Source of the DNA: Turneriella sp.
Lineage (GTDB): Bacteria; Spirochaetota; Leptospiria; Turneriellales; Turneriellaceae
Assembly (NCBI GenBank): GCA_019186965.1
Contig: JABARV010000003.1
Location: forward strand, 243,504-307,503
DNA: 64,000 bases
Direction: 5' to 3'
The stretch's first letter is position 1. The number at the start of each line of letters is the position of its first letter. Below, in pieces: positions 42,622 through 51,283 of this stretch. The position numbers were made by a program, and so were the translations under genes. The notes under the pieces are model-generated. The model was not told the DNA's origin. It made no database searches and saw only the letters and a program-made list of their open reading frames with translations.

Positions 42622-43035
42622 TCAACTTTTACGACTTACGGCGACACGCGCCTCAAACTCCGCTTCAGTCACCAAGTCTACATCGGCAAAGGGATCCATT
42701 ACCTTGGTGAGGTAGGATAAGTCGCGCTCAAAAACACCAGTATGCATATTGAGGGCCTCGACGTCCATGCCGCCTTCGGGTGTTGCAATAAACCGTACCG
42801 GACGATCGTTGACGAGATAATATCGGGGTAGAGACGGTGTTGCTGGCTTCTGCCATAGGACTGGCCAGTCATTGAAGGTTGAAACTTCCATCCCGTCGAT
42901 AAACAAAGTATACATCGCTTCAGCGGGAAAGTCGCCGATACGCACTTGCCAGTATTGTCCCTCGACCCTAGCTTCGTAAGAATTGTCTGCTCCGGCAGCA
43001 GTGGACCAATGGATTTTCCTTTCTGCGGGATTCAT
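42622..43035 (-). CDS. hypothetical protein coupled to an ankyrin lipoprotein
   Basis: 137 residues, no signal peptide: RKIHWSTAAGADNSYEARVEGQYWQVRIGDFPAEAMYTLFIDG and YYLVNDRPVRFIATPEGGMDV suggest a small beta-rich fold. No family recognised. It overlaps the ankyrin lipoprotein stop by ATGA, which suggests co-translation of a lipoprotein and a cytoplasmic partner, a layout seen with effector-immunity pairs, though nothing else supports that here. Confidence 0.65.
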   Translation of the reverse strand: MNPAERKIHWSTAAGADNSYEARVEGQYWQVRIGDFPAEAMYTLFIDGMEVSTFNDWPVLWQKPATPSLPRYYLVNDRPVRFIATPEGGMDVEALNMHTGVFERDLSYLTKVMDPFADVDLVTEAEFEARVAVSRKS

Positions 43036-43814
43036 TGGTTCTTAGGCGAAGTGCCCTTGCCCATTTTAGAGCTCAGTACGCGGTAAAGCCGGGGGTCATG
43101 TTCTTTTGCATATTCGAGCAAAGGAATCTTGCTTTCATACTGGATCGCTCGCTCACCCTTCATCTTTCGCGTGACTGGACGATTTCCGGGCAGATACATC
43201 GTTTCTATCCTGTTGTCTTCGACTGTCCGCTCGCTGCGTTTTAAAACAACGGCATTTTTTGGTATAGGTGCACCAGCGAGCACCAGCGCATATACGGCAT
43301 CAAGGTCAGCCTCTGCAGCGGCTTTCTGAATAATCGTCTGCCCCTTGTGGTTTTCTATGCCAAAGTCGAGGCCTTTTGCTACCGCCTGTTTTAATAGTGC
43401 CGTATCCGTGCGACAAAGCCTGCTGAAGAATGGTGTTTCGCCAGCAGCATCGCGTTGATTTACGTTGGCTCCTTTCTGAATCGCTTCCTTCGCACGGTGG
43501 ACGTACTTTGGGCCGCGGCAGGCAATAGCCAGTAAGACATTTGATCTGTGTTTGTCTCCGTCAGGTAGCAGAGTTATCATCTCCTCTTTACCGCAATAGA
43601 AAGCACTAGTCGCGATTTCGGCGACTGTTTCAGCCTTTAGCGGCAATCCTGCTTGTACAGCACTTTGGGTGCCCACCCGATCTCCCTTGCAGAGTGCGGT
43701 CGTGATCGCAAGTTTATGCTCAAAACCGGCCATGGCATCGGCGGCGCGATCTCGCTCGCCTGGCGGATTGCAGCCGAATGCGAAAATAAGCAAGCAAATT
43801 GTTAGATCTTTCAA
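43032..43814 (-). CDS. ankyrin-repeat lipoprotein
   Basis: 260 residues with the lipobox IFAFGC after a short signal peptide. Several degenerate ankyrin repeats follow: EMITLLPDGDKHRSNVLLAIACRG, AKEAIQKGANVNQRDAAGETPFFSRLCRTDTALLKQAVAKGLDF and GQTIIQKAAAEADLDAVYALVLAGAPI. The C-terminal 60 residues are outside the repeats. It is coupled to the 137-residue gene by a 4-base overlap. Confidence 0.75.
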   Translation of the reverse strand: MKDLTICLLIFAFGCNPPGERDRAADAMAGFEHKLAITTALCKGDRVGTQSAVQAGLPLKAETVAEIATSAFYCGKEEMITLLPDGDKHRSNVLLAIACRGPKYVHRAKEAIQKGANVNQRDAAGETPFFSRLCRTDTALLKQAVAKGLDFGIENHKGQTIIQKAAAEADLDAVYALVLAGAPIPKNAVVLKRSERTVEDNRIETMYLPGNRPVTRKMKGERAIQYESKIPLLEYAKEHDPRLYRVLSSKMGKGTSPKNQ

Positions 43815-43924
43815 CCGTAAATCTCCTTAAATATAGAATTATGTGTCGTTACGTCGTGAGATCATCGTTCATAATTACTCTTGCCCGCGTGGAGTATTCA
43901 CGCTTTAAGCAGTCAGACCAAGCA

Positions 43925-45151
43925 CTACTTCTTGCGTTCCAGTTTCTGTCCTGCCGGTGTATAGAAAAAATCTACAAGCCCACCCACGCGATACTGCGTA
44001 AACTCTTCTTCCTCTAATGTAAATACAGACGTCGATTCGGGCGCATCACCCTCACCTTGCCGTTGGATCGCTACTTCAAATAAAACACGGGGACTCGTTA
44101 AGCGATAGAAAGCGGTGCGCTCTCTGGGTGCCAAAAGGATCTGCGGCTGCCTGATGGGCAGCTTATTTCCTTCACTTGTAAAGCTACGCACAGTATTCCA
44201 TGCCCATGCACGGTAAGTCACTTCGGTATCGTACACTGCCTCTTGAACATAGTTTGTAACTTCGCGCTCCTTCGTGGCCATTTTTTCTTCTGTCACAGGT
44301 ACGTTATGCTTCTTTGTTACGTTACGCTCCGTATAGACGGGCACTTTCCGGCAGCGCGTGATCTTACGGGCTGCACCTGACCCCACTGACTCGTATGTCG
44401 TGTTGCACTCTTCGCGCTCGCCCGATTGTACACGTTCGGTTGTTGTAACCTGTTGTTCTCGTGTTGTCGCGACCTCTATTTTTTCATCGTATTTTTCGGT
44501 GCGCGTGCCGCTTGCAACATCCCGATAGTTACGCACTTTACGCACCTTTTTGATTATCTGTGCACCACGCGGAACGTTCTCCTTCCACGCCGTAAAAGTC
44601 TCTATACTTTTTTGTTCAAGATAAACTGTGACCTTCCATTTTTTGTCGATGACTTTGTAAGTGACGACTTGCGTTCTAAAATATCCAGTTACACACGAAA
44701 CCGTTTTATAGCCGCACCATAGAACGCCTGTTGCAAGAACGATGATTAACCCACGTACAGCATAGCGCGACCAGGGAAATTTTTTCTTCTTCCCTTGGGA
44801 ATTTATTCTCGGCAAGTTTTTTTTCGGCGTCTTGGGTTTGTCGCCTACGCGTTGAACTGGCTTTCCAGAAGCGTCGCTCTTAGCTCCGCACGACGGGCAA
44901 AATACGTCGTGGATATTGTTTGCGCTCGAGCAAAAATTACAAATCCAATCTGCACCTGCTGAAAGTCGTTCTCTGGTGTTCTCGTCACGGATAATCTCTT
45001 CGGCATCTCTTTTACGATAGAATTGGACATTTGCGTCGCGTGCCTTGCCGCACGCTGGGCAAAACCGATGATCACCACGAATACCTTTTTTCCCGCAAGC
45101 AAGACAATCCCAATACTCATAAACGTATTCTATTGTGACACGCTCATCCAT
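43925..45151 (-). CDS. membrane protein with two zinc ribbons, unknown function
   Basis: 408 residues. Two zinc ribbons lie at the N-terminus: C16/C19 with C31/C34 (CLAC...CPAC) and C71/C74 with C85/C88 (CNFC...CPSC). A basic stretch GKKKKFPWSRYAVRG and one transmembrane helix (near 135-152) follow, then about 250 residues probably outside the cytoplasm. The outer region is charged and repetitive (TTREQQVTTTERVQSGEREE; REVTNYVQEAVYDTEVTYRAWAW). No family recognised. It overlaps the upstream SH3-domain gene by 22 bases, so the two may form a unit. Confidence 0.7.
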   Translation of the reverse strand: MDERVTIEYVYEYWDCLACGKKGIRGDHRFCPACGKARDANVQFYRKRDAEEIIRDENTRERLSAGADWICNFCSSANNIHDVFCPSCGAKSDASGKPVQRVGDKPKTPKKNLPRINSQGKKKKFPWSRYAVRGLIIVLATGVLWCGYKTVSCVTGYFRTQVVTYKVIDKKWKVTVYLEQKSIETFTAWKENVPRGAQIIKKVRKVRNYRDVASGTRTEKYDEKIEVATTREQQVTTTERVQSGEREECNTTYESVGSGAARKITRCRKVPVYTERNVTKKHNVPVTEEKMATKEREVTNYVQEAVYDTEVTYRAWAWNTVRSFTSEGNKLPIRQPQILLAPRERTAFYRLTSPRVLFEVAIQRQGEGDAPESTSVFTLEEEEFTQYRVGGLVDFFYTPAGQKLERKK

Positions 45152-45759
45152 AAGCCATCATCGAGACACAGTATCTTGTCAAAGGATAACGAGTTACCTT
45201 TCCATACCAAATGACGCGGCATATACGAATCGTTCACCAAGATCGCAGCCTTGTTCGCGAGGTCTATGATTTGAATGCCTCCACTGACATCTGTGCCTTG
45301 ATCGAGGGCCAAGTAACGCAAATTTTCAGAGAATTTAAAATCGGCAGTTTCCATATTTGTTTTCACTTTTTGTTCTTTCTTCGTTTTTGTATTAAAAAGA
45401 ACGATTATCAATCCCTCTTCGTACGGCGCATTGGGGGGATATATTTTCCATACCAGATTTCCACCAGAGAGTTTCTGGAAATACTCACTCATAAATCCAC
45501 CAAAAGTCCAGCCTTTTTTACCTTCGCTTTCAATCTGGAACCATGATGCCGTGATTCCATCGATGGTCATCTCTGCAGTCGATTTAGAAAGAATACGCAC
45601 GATGGTGCCCCGCTTTAGGGTAAATAAAGATTCTGCTTTCAGATCCGCGCTTTCACGCACGCGGAGAACATCGGCGGTCACAACCGCCTCCTCAACTTCC
45701 GCATGGATTGCGGCGGTAGTCAGGAGAAAACAGGCTAAAAGGATTTTAAGGTAGCGCAT
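45130..45759 (-). CDS. secreted SH3-domain protein
   Basis: 209 residues from the ATG at 45759, with signal peptide LKILLACFLLTTAAIHA. A bacterial SH3 (SH3b) domain follows: VVTADVLRVRESADLKAESLFTLKRGTIVRILSKS...WFQIESEGKKGWTFGGFMSEYF. The C-terminal half (LRYLALDQGTDVSGGIQIIDL) may be a beta-propeller blade-like segment. The longer frame to 45867 lies in the repeat array and is not used. The gene precedes the zinc-ribbon protein. Confidence 0.75.
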   Translation of the reverse strand: MRYLKILLACFLLTTAAIHAEVEEAVVTADVLRVRESADLKAESLFTLKRGTIVRILSKSTAEMTIDGITASWFQIESEGKKGWTFGGFMSEYFQKLSGGNLVWKIYPPNAPYEEGLIIVLFNTKTKKEQKVKTNMETADFKFSENLRYLALDQGTDVSGGIQIIDLANKAAILVNDSYMPRHLVWKGNSLSFDKILCLDDGLWMSVSQ

Positions 45760-45841
45760 GGAATCATCCGTGCATGGATTATTGAATGCGTAAAGGCTTT
45801 TTTGTAAAATTTTCCTGATTTTGGCCACTCCAGCACTCGTA

Positions 45842-45990
45842 GGGATAGTTACCCCCTGATGTGACATAATCTCGAAAATAGAGATAGTTACCCCCTAATG
45901 CGACATAATCTTGAAAATGGGGATAGTTATCCCCTGATGCGACATAATCTCGAAAATGGGGATAGTTACCCCCTAATGCGACATAATCCA
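45842..45990. repeat. tandem array of about four 39-bp palindrome-containing units
   Basis: Units begin at about 45844, 45883, 45922 and 45961, period exactly 39 bases. Each holds GGGGATAgtTACCCC-type and ATGcgaCAT palindromes. There are no unique spacers. Two diverged copies lie in inverse orientation at 59237-59303. Flanking sequence at 45790-45842 also resembles 59728-59790 in inverse orientation. In the minus reading frame the units spell DYVALGGNYPHFR-type 13-residue repeats, probably not a gene. The stretch 45990-46200 between the array and the next gene shows nothing recognisable. Confidence 0.85.
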
Positions 45991-46223
45991 AGAACGAGGC
46001 GAGCGAAGCTCTTTCTTCGGTGCGAAGCGCGACGCAGAAAGGTTGGCGCACCGCGCAAGAAAGCACTTCTTTATCCCTTCTGCACAAATTCCTCCGCAAA
46101 TCGTTGCCGATTTGCTCTCTATCTAGGCTTCGCGAGTTCCGGCCTACCCACCAGGCTCTCAGTAGCTTACACCTTTAAAAAGCAAGTTCATAATCCAATA
46201 TGCCGAAAATTAAAGAGGCGGGC

Positions 46224-47936
46224 ATGCGTCATATTCGGGCAAAAAGTATTTTTCCAGGCCGTGTACGCGGCGTCATGGCTGAATTTAAAAAAGAGCGCTT
46301 TGCTGCATTCCAAAAAGAAGCACAAAATCCGCGTATCGAATACCAAAATTTCAAAAACGCCTTGCGCCAAGCGCAAACACAGCTGATTACAGAAAAAAAA
46401 ATGATGCTCGACAAAAAGCGCCAAACGCTGCACGGCATCACCACATTGGATGATGCCATTGGAGTTCTCGAATCGCATATACTTACTTTAGAAGACCCTT
46501 ATTTCCTTGGCGAAATAAAAAAGTTAATTTTTACTACAGGAGCGACCGCCGCTGCTGCACTAGGCGCGGTAATTAGCACTATCTCGAGACAACTTTCGTT
46601 CGATACAGTAAACCATGTTGAGGGTAAAAATAACCGGCATTTTGTGCACGACATGAACGACATGAAACACCGCATCCTCCATTTTCTTGGGGTGCAGCAC
46701 CATTTTACATTACCTAAAGGAGTTACTATCGTTGCAGCGGCAAAACTTACCGTAAGCGAGGTACTTGCCCTTAAGCGCTCTGGCGTACGCGGTATTGTCA
46801 TTGGCAATATGAGCGATGCTGCACACGAAATAGTGATGCTGCGTGCAATGCGAATTCCCTGCGTCGCCGTAAGCGATCTTCGCTTTTTCCGTTTACGTAA
46901 ACAGATCCCCGTTATTATCGATGCGGATATCGGCTACATTGTTTTACGCCCTCGAAAATCTATGCGTTTCATTGAAACTCCTATAGATACAACTCCACCT
47001 TGGTCGCAAAACATTACGCTACCTTCTAGAGAAAAAATATCCCTCGCAGCGCCGTTACATTTTTTAGGTGAACTCAACAATTTTTCTTCGGATACGCGTT
47101 TAGTAAAGAAAATTGGTATTTATAGAACGGAATACCAAATTTCCGAAGCTGGAGAGTTGCTCTCAACGAAACAACTTACTAAGCAATACGAAAGCCTATT
47201 TACCCGTTTTCCTAAAACAGAGATAACGTTTCGCTTATTCGATTTTTCTGAAGATAAAAATTTCGTAAAAAGTCCACGTATCGAAAAAAATCATGACTTA
47301 CGAGGAATCCGCTTTCTAATCGCAGAAAAAAAAATTTTAGAAAGCCAACTTAATGCCCTTATTAAAGCGGCAGAAAGTACGCGCCACAATTTGCGAATAC
47401 TTATCCCTTACCTTTCTGAAATGCATGAACTCCATACCATTTGGGATATTCTTCAGAATCTTTTACCACAGAAAAAAAATTTTTCTTTTGAATTAGGAGC
47501 GATGATTGAAACGCCTACAGCCGTTTTTGCAGCAAAAACGTGGGAGCCATTCGTCGATTTTTTTTACGTAGGTACATCCGATTTACTTAGCGCCCTCTCG
47601 GCGTACCAGAGAAATCAACAAGAAGCGTTGCAACGTACCCTATTGAGCGATGCAAGTTGTACTGTATTTAGTTTTCTTAAACAACTTATGCAAAAAAGTA
47701 AAGTCACCGTATGCGGAGAGATTGTGGGAGAACCTTGGGCGATTGCATACCTTCGGCATTTTGGTTTTCAAAACTTTGTCGTACCTGCACACCGCATAGG
47801 TACAACTGCAAACTTTTTGCAGATGCTCACAAAAGAAGCGTGCGCGACATACACGCGAAAAATTTTTAAAATTAAGGACGAGGTTAATCGCCTCGAGAGT
47901 GCACGGCGAATGATTCTGGATATCCTTTACGGATAA
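46224..47936 (+). CDS. PTS enzyme I (PEP-protein phosphotransferase) homologue
   Basis: About 570 residues. The N-terminal EI domain has PGRVRG..., the phospho-accepting His in SDAAHEIVMLRAMRIP (about residue 201, aligned with TSHxAIxAR). The C-terminal PEP-binding domain has GIYRTEYQ, FRLFDFSEDKN, LGAMIETPTAV, FFYVGTSDLL and the Cys of VCGEIVGEP. Several motif positions are unusual, but key residues remain. AAAGAGG precedes the ATG at 46224. No HPr or EII gene adjoins it; in spirochaetes such EI proteins usually serve a regulatory PTS. Confidence 0.83.
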   Translation: MRHIRAKSIFPGRVRGVMAEFKKERFAAFQKEAQNPRIEYQNFKNALRQAQTQLITEKKMMLDKKRQTLHGITTLDDAIGVLESHILTLEDPYFLGEIKKLIFTTGATAAAALGAVISTISRQLSFDTVNHVEGKNNRHFVHDMNDMKHRILHFLGVQHHFTLPKGVTIVAAAKLTVSEVLALKRSGVRGIVIGNMSDAAHEIVMLRAMRIPCVAVSDLRFFRLRKQIPVIIDADIGYIVLRPRKSMRFIETPIDTTPPWSQNITLPSREKISLAAPLHFLGELNNFSSDTRLVKKIGIYRTEYQISEAGELLSTKQLTKQYESLFTRFPKTEITFRLFDFSEDKNFVKSPRIEKNHDLRGIRFLIAEKKILESQLNALIKAAESTRHNLRILIPYLSEMHELHTIWDILQNLLPQKKNFSFELGAMIETPTAVFAAKTWEPFVDFFYVGTSDLLSALSAYQRNQQEALQRTLLSDASCTVFSFLKQLMQKSKVTVCGEIVGEPWAIAYLRHFGFQNFVVPAHRIGTTANFLQMLTKEACATYTRKIFKIKDEVNRLESARRMILDILYG

Positions 47937-47965
47937 TCGTAAGAACTCACTATAGGCGTAAAAGC

Positions 47966-48910
47966 ATGCGCGAATTATATCCAGAAATCCATAAAGTAAA
48001 ATCGTACACTTTGCGTGTATCTTCACTCCACACCCTATATATTGAAGAATGTGGAAATCCTCGCGGAACACCCATACTATTTTTACACGGAGGGCCAGGC
48101 GCTGGGCTTTCACCCAACCACCGCCGTTTCTTTAATCCAGAAAAATACCGTATCATCTTGTTTGACCAACGTGGCGCAGGAAAAAGCAAACCGTATGCAG
48201 AATTACGCGAGAACACCCTGTGGGATCTAATCGACGACATCGAAAAAATTCGCCGTAAACTTAAAATTGCGAAATGGGTTATATTTGGCGGTTCATGGGG
48301 TAGTACGCTTGCGCTTAGCTATGCGATAAATTATCCCGAAAAAGTACTTCACCTTATCGTCCGAGGAATTTTTCTTTGCCGCCGTGAAGAAATCCAGTGG
48401 TTCTACCAAGGAGGGGCACACCAAATTTTTCCCGATGCGTGGAGAAATTACATCCGTCCCATTCCTAAAAGTGAACGCCACGATTTGCTTTCCGCTTTTT
48501 ACCTGCGGCTAACTTCAAAAGATAAAAAGGTACGGCTTGAGGCAGCGCGTGCATGGAGCGCTTGGGAAGGTGCAACCATTTGTTTGCAGAGCGATCCAAA
48601 AGTAATCCACGAATTTAACGAAATCGCTGTTTCTTTGGCGCGTATCGAATGCCACTATTTTATGCACAATTGTTTTTTTCCCGAAGACAATTATATTTTA
48701 AACAACGCATACAAGCTCTCAAAAATTTCTACAGAAATTATCCACGGCAGATACGACATTGTCTGCCCCGTTAAAAATGCATTTGACCTTAAAGAAAAAA
48801 TGCCACACGCACGTCTCAGGGTTATCCCCAATTTTGGCCACGCAGCTTCTGAACCTGGAATCCGTTCTGCGCTTGTCGAGGCAACCGATAGGTACATTGC
48901 AAAAAAATAA
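47966..48910 (+). CDS. pip: proline iminopeptidase (prolyl aminopeptidase)
   Basis: Alpha/beta-hydrolase releasing N-terminal proline from peptides; 314 residues. It has HGGPGAG (41-47, oxyanion region), DQRGAGKSKP, the nucleophile Ser110 in GGSWGS, the Asp in HGRYDIVCP and the His in NFGHAASEPG, all as in S33 family members. It starts 30 bases after the PTS gene on the same strand. Likely cytoplasmic. Confidence 0.92.
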   Translation: MRELYPEIHKVKSYTLRVSSLHTLYIEECGNPRGTPILFLHGGPGAGLSPNHRRFFNPEKYRIILFDQRGAGKSKPYAELRENTLWDLIDDIEKIRRKLKIAKWVIFGGSWGSTLALSYAINYPEKVLHLIVRGIFLCRREEIQWFYQGGAHQIFPDAWRNYIRPIPKSERHDLLSAFYLRLTSKDKKVRLEAARAWSAWEGATICLQSDPKVIHEFNEIAVSLARIECHYFMHNCFFPEDNYILNNAYKLSKISTEIIHGRYDIVCPVKNAFDLKEKMPHARLRVIPNFGHAASEPGIRSALVEATDRYIAKK

Positions 48911-48925
48911 AACGGAGATAAAACC

Positions 48926-50206
48926 TCAATACCGTGCCCTTGCTTCTGCAAGCGCATCGTAAAGAGAGCGCCAAAAAGTATCACGTATATCAGTCCCATT
49001 GGGCGCAAGTTGTGTCATAAGTATTATAACCATTTTTTGTCGCGGGTCTACACGGTAAAAAGTTCCATACGCTCCCGTCCAGCCGTAAGAAGCAACCGCT
49101 CTCTCGCCATTTGCATTTGGATAAAGCGAAATATCAAATCCATACGTAAAACTGGCAGGCATTGGCGCTCGTGCTCCAAAAGGGGAATACGTCATCTGCT
49201 TCACTGTTTTTTCCTTCAAATACCGTTTACCACCAATTTTGCCGCCTTGGCGGATCATTTCCAAAAAACGCGCATAATCTGCTGCTGTCGAAACAAGCCC
49301 TGCCCCTCCCGAAAAATTTTTACGGTACCCCTCGGCGTAGGGGTATGCCTTGCTACCCAACGCACGTGTTGCCAAACCGTTTTTGTCGCTTCGGTAAAGC
49401 GTAGTTAATCTTGAGATTTTTTCTTTGGGAAGAAAAAAGTAGGTATCTGTCATCCCTAACGGCTTAAAAATTTTTTCTTCAAAAAATTTATCCAAAGGCA
49501 TTTCCGATACCTTCTCAATTACACAACCTAGTACATCTGTGCTATACCCATAACGAAAACCACTACCGGGTTGTACTGCAAGAGGAAGCTTTGCAATTTT
49601 CTGTGCAGTCTCGCAAACTGTCTCGTCGAGCACCGATAAATTCCAGTTCGATGGTAATGCAGGCCCCAAAGACGCCTCTCGGTATAAATCCGTCAACTCC
49701 GCTTCTAATGCATACGACAACCCTGAAGAATGCGTTAGTAAATGGTGTATCGTAATTTCTTCTTTTGCTGGCTCTAGTCTGATTTCCTTTTTTCCTTTAG
49801 TTACATTCTTTGTATCGCTATCGTGTACAAGAACTTGCATATTTTTAAATTCTGGAATATAATCGCTGAGCTTATCTTCTAAGCGTAGTTTATCTGCATC
49901 GGCAAGCATAAGCACCGCCGCGCTTGTTATCGCTTTTGTCATCGACGCAATGCGAAAAATACTATCTAACTGCATTGGTTCTTTGTTTTCTTTATCGCTA
50001 AACCCAAACGCACGCGTATAAAAAGGAATTCCATCGCGTAGGACATACGCAACAAGTCCTGCGACTTTTCCCTCTTCAATATAACGGTTCAGTGTCAAAT
50101 CTACCTTAAGGAGCGCATTTGGTAGGCGGTTTGCACGGCTGCACCCAACCAATAAAAAAAATAGTATAAACCATTGTCCCAAAATTCTGCTATTAAAGAA
50201 TTTCAT
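48926..50206 (-). CDS. serine hydrolase, class C beta-lactamase fold, lipoprotein
   Basis: 426 residues from the ATG at 50206, which has AAGGAAGG upstream. The lipobox LLVGC ends the signal peptide (Cys about 22). Catalytic SMTK (88-91, SxxK) and YGYSTDV (the YxN-like position) are present, with THSSGLSYALE, GTFYRVDP and MVIILMTQLAP. Esterase or D-aminopeptidase roles are more likely than antibiotic hydrolysis. It is convergent with the iminopeptidase gene. Confidence 0.87.
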   Translation of the reverse strand: MKFFNSRILGQWFILFFLLVGCSRANRLPNALLKVDLTLNRYIEEGKVAGLVAYVLRDGIPFYTRAFGFSDKENKEPMQLDSIFRIASMTKAITSAAVLMLADADKLRLEDKLSDYIPEFKNMQVLVHDSDTKNVTKGKKEIRLEPAKEEITIHHLLTHSSGLSYALEAELTDLYREASLGPALPSNWNLSVLDETVCETAQKIAKLPLAVQPGSGFRYGYSTDVLGCVIEKVSEMPLDKFFEEKIFKPLGMTDTYFFLPKEKISRLTTLYRSDKNGLATRALGSKAYPYAEGYRKNFSGGAGLVSTAADYARFLEMIRQGGKIGGKRYLKEKTVKQMTYSPFGARAPMPASFTYGFDISLYPNANGERAVASYGWTGAYGTFYRVDPRQKMVIILMTQLAPNGTDIRDTFWRSLYDALAEARARY

Positions 50207-50329
50207 ATCCTTCCTTAATTTTGAGGTGTTTTTTCTTAAACCCATATCGCAACGTCCACAACAATAGAGTGGAAAGAGTCATGTTTTCATAGACAGCATG
50301 TTTTCAGGTTAAAAATTGCCGCACCCTCA

Positions 50330-50403
50330 GGGGTTGTAGCTCAGCTGGTTAGAGCATCCGCCTGTCACGCGGAAGGTCACGGGTTCGAGTCCCGCCAACC
50401 CCG
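50330..50403 (+). tRNA. tRNA-Asp (GTC)
   Basis: 74 bases without encoded CCA. Acceptor GGGGTTG pairs with CAACCCC (50396-50402), with discriminator G. The anticodon loop CTGTCAC gives GTC within stem CCGC/GCGG, and the T-arm is GGGTTCGAGTCCC. Two copies of ATGTTTTCA lie 30-50 bases upstream. Its 3' end is echoed in the tandem repeat that follows. Confidence 0.97.
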
Positions 50404-50728
50404 AATTCAATAGCAGCAAAACTTAACGCGGGACGAGAACACGTAGGGTTCGTGACCCGAAGGGTCTCCGTCTTCGGTGTCCCGCCAAGTACGAATTCAA
50501 CACCAGCAAAACTTAACGCGGGACGAGAACACGTAGGGTTCGCGACCCGAAGGGTCTCCGTCTTCGGTGTCCCGCCAAGTACGAATTCAATAGCAGCAAA
50601 ACTTAACGCGGGACGAGAACACGTAGGGTTCGTGACCCGAAGGGTCTCCGTCTTCGGTGTCCCGCCAAGTACGAATTCAATAGCAGCAAAACTTAACGCG
50701 GGACGAGAACACGTAGGGTTCGTGACCT
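50403..50728 (+). repeat. 90-bp tandem repeat array downstream of tRNA-Asp (3.6 copies)
   Basis: Units start at 50403, 50493, 50583 and 50673, period 90. The end of each unit, GTCCCGCCAAgtacGAATTCAA, closely matches the tRNA 3' end plus flank, and GGGTTCGTGACCC resembles the tRNA T-arm (11 of 13 positions). Each unit can fold with GCGGGAC/GTCCCGC closing several small hairpins. Copies differ by only a few bases. The open frame through it (50452-50730) is a by-product of the period being divisible by three. Confidence 0.88.
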
Positions 50729-50767
50729 AATAATAATTCGATATACAGGTGAAATCTTAAAGGTTTC

Positions 50768-51283
50768 GTGGCTATGGTAAGTATGGCACAAACGTTTACT
50801 CTTTTACAAAAGTTCCCTTATTCCCGCGAGCGTGTTTTGGCTGCCCGCGAACGCCGGTTTGAAGATTTATCCAAGCACGATTCACTTAAAAAGCAAGAAA
50901 TTTTAAGCGAAACGTACGAAGGACCTGTAAAAATAACCAAGAGGGTATTTTCTTTGGCAGATAAAATCCCCGATATTGCAAAGTCGATTATTCCTCAAGG
51001 TTATTTAGATATGGTAGAAACGGCGCGTTTTGATTCAGAAACTAAAATTAACCGCTTTGAAGTACTCAACGAACAAAATCCTGATCGCTTTCAAATCAAA
51101 GGTGAAACAAAGTATATCGAGGAAGGCCCTGATAGCTCTCGCCGTGAATACAACATTAGTGTTAAAGTAAACATTACGCTTTTGGGTTCTCTTGTAGAGA
51201 TGCAAATTGCAAATTCTTTTAAAAAGGGTATTGAAAAAGATTTTGAAAATATTAAAGAAATACTCTCTTCCACAGAAAAATGA
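50768..51283 (+). CDS. DUF2505-like protein
   Basis: 171 residues: FTLLQKFPYSRERVLAARERRFEDLSKHDSLKKQEILSETYEGP, then LADKIPDIAKSIIPQG and NISVKVNITLLGSLVEMQIANSFKKGIEKDFENIKEIL, the layout of DUF2505 (SRPBCC-like lipid-pocket fold). The GTG at 50768 has AAAGG upstream; ATGs at 50774 and 50783 are alternatives. The stop overlaps the next ATG (ATGA), coupling it to a diacylglycerol-kinase-like gene. Confidence 0.72.
   Translation: MAMVSMAQTFTLLQKFPYSRERVLAARERRFEDLSKHDSLKKQEILSETYEGPVKITKRVFSLADKIPDIAKSIIPQGYLDMVETARFDSETKINRFEVLNEQNPDRFQIKGETKYIEEGPDSSRREYNISVKVNITLLGSLVEMQIANSFKKGIEKDFENIKEILSSTEK

Noticed and set aside
45842..45990. CRISPR array
   Set aside because: Period is regular but the whole 39-bp unit repeats; there are no variable spacers and no cas genes.
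45779..46099. Minus-strand frame with DYVALGGNYPHFR repeats as a gene
   Set aside because: It is the translation of the 39-bp array; no ribosome site and no homologous non-repeat domain.
50452..50730. 92-residue protein made of three 30-residue repeats
   Set aside because: The open frame arises because the 90-bp repeat is divisible by three; no ribosome site, and the sequence is better explained by tRNA-linked repeat.
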